From positions 1 to 45,007 of the forward strand of contig JAHJAA010000075.1 in the NCBI GenBank assembly GCA_018814305.1: a stretch of DNA of 45,007 nucleotides. The letters run 5' to 3'. The notes beneath the pieces were generated by a model that worked only from the letters and a program-made list of their open reading frames with translations, searched no databases and was not told the DNA's origin. Source of the stretch: Pseudomonadota bacterium (GTDB lineage: Bacteria > Desulfobacterota > Desulfobulbia > Desulfobulbales > JAGXFP01). A program made the position numbers and the translations under genes. Below are positions 44,875 to 45,007 of the stretch, piece after piece. Every line of letters starts with the position of its first letter. Position 1 is the first letter of the stretch.

Positions 44875-45007
44875 TTAATTGCGAAAGTTCTTTATTGTAT
44901 TACGCAACTGGCTGCCGCGCACTTCTCGTTTTTTCCACTTGAACGGGGTTGGGTTCTCGTTGTGCCGCTCGGTAAATGCTTTGATCGCTGCAATCAGGCT
45001 ACCTTTG
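44875..45007 (-). mobile_element. IS630-family transposase, C-terminal end (runs off the right edge)
   Basis: The last 43 codons read KGSLIAAIKAFTERHNENP, then PFKWKKREVRGSQLRNTI and NFRN before a TAA at 44875. The pattern 'aI-x-x-F-x-x-x-x-N-x-x-P-x-P-F-x-W' followed by a basic tail is the usual end of IS630/Tc1-type transposases. Most of the gene, including the DDE catalytic core, lies outside the window, so intactness cannot be judged. The element sits directly upstream of the gsp operon. Confidence 0.8.

Overview
The window reads as part of the chromosome of a Gram-negative, sulfur-metabolising bacterium. Genes for a two-membrane envelope (TolC proteins, two secretion systems, a secretin lipoprotein) occur beside a YeeE/TusA/DsrE sulfur-handling cluster. 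The gene styles resemble Desulfobacterota, for example Desulfobulbales; that assignment is inference from protein resemblance only. No rRNA, tRNA, CRISPR array or phage block was seen. The only mobile-element gene is a transposase end at the right edge.

Left part (1-8.9 kb, all minus strand): a type I secretion and biofilm-adhesin locus. In transcription order it holds a TolC-type outer-membrane protein, a LapB-type ABC exporter with a degenerate peptidase domain, a HlyD-type adaptor, a LuxR-family regulator, and the N-terminal 915 residues of a giant repeat adhesin. The adhesin carries a LapA-like retention module, a PAAG motif resembling a LapG protease site, five 100-residue Ig-like repeats, a Calx-beta-like domain and a 13-proline linker encoded by a perfect 9-bp tandem repeat. 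A 20-bp perfect palindrome lies between the regulator and the adhesin.

9-16.2 kb (minus): a small secreted protein, then an efflux operon arsR-tolC-adaptor-RND pump-DUF2892 that ends in a good terminator. The ArsR protein has two cysteines 66 residues apart, at positions matching the persulfide sensors SqrR and BigR. The pump may therefore respond to sulfide or persulfide.

16.5-24.1 kb: mixed housekeeping and unknown genes: divergent polysaccharide deacetylase, a truncated secreted-protein fragment, polyprenyl diphosphate synthase, a DinG/XPD-like helicase, UspA, two unknown proteins and a left-handed beta-helix nucleotidyltransferase-like protein.

24.5-31.3 kb (plus): lon, mltG, a lone gspG pseudopilin gene, an MFS exporter and leuB. 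31.3-34.5 kb (minus): a FliK-like domain protein and a receiver-GAF-histidine kinase protein.

34.7-37.7 kb: a divergent sulfur locus, with a YeeE/YedE membrane protein on minus and tusA, two DsrE-like genes and a 57-residue protein on plus. Their shared intergenic region contains two near-identical dyads that look like operators.

37.9-44.6 kb (minus): a type II secretion operon gspI-K-L-M-(C-like)-D plus a small unknown gene, mostly with 4-bp overlaps. gspE, gspF, gspH and gspJ are not in the window. The upstream side is closed by a 122-nt nested inverted repeat, a 13-bp palindrome and the C-terminal end of an IS630-family transposase.
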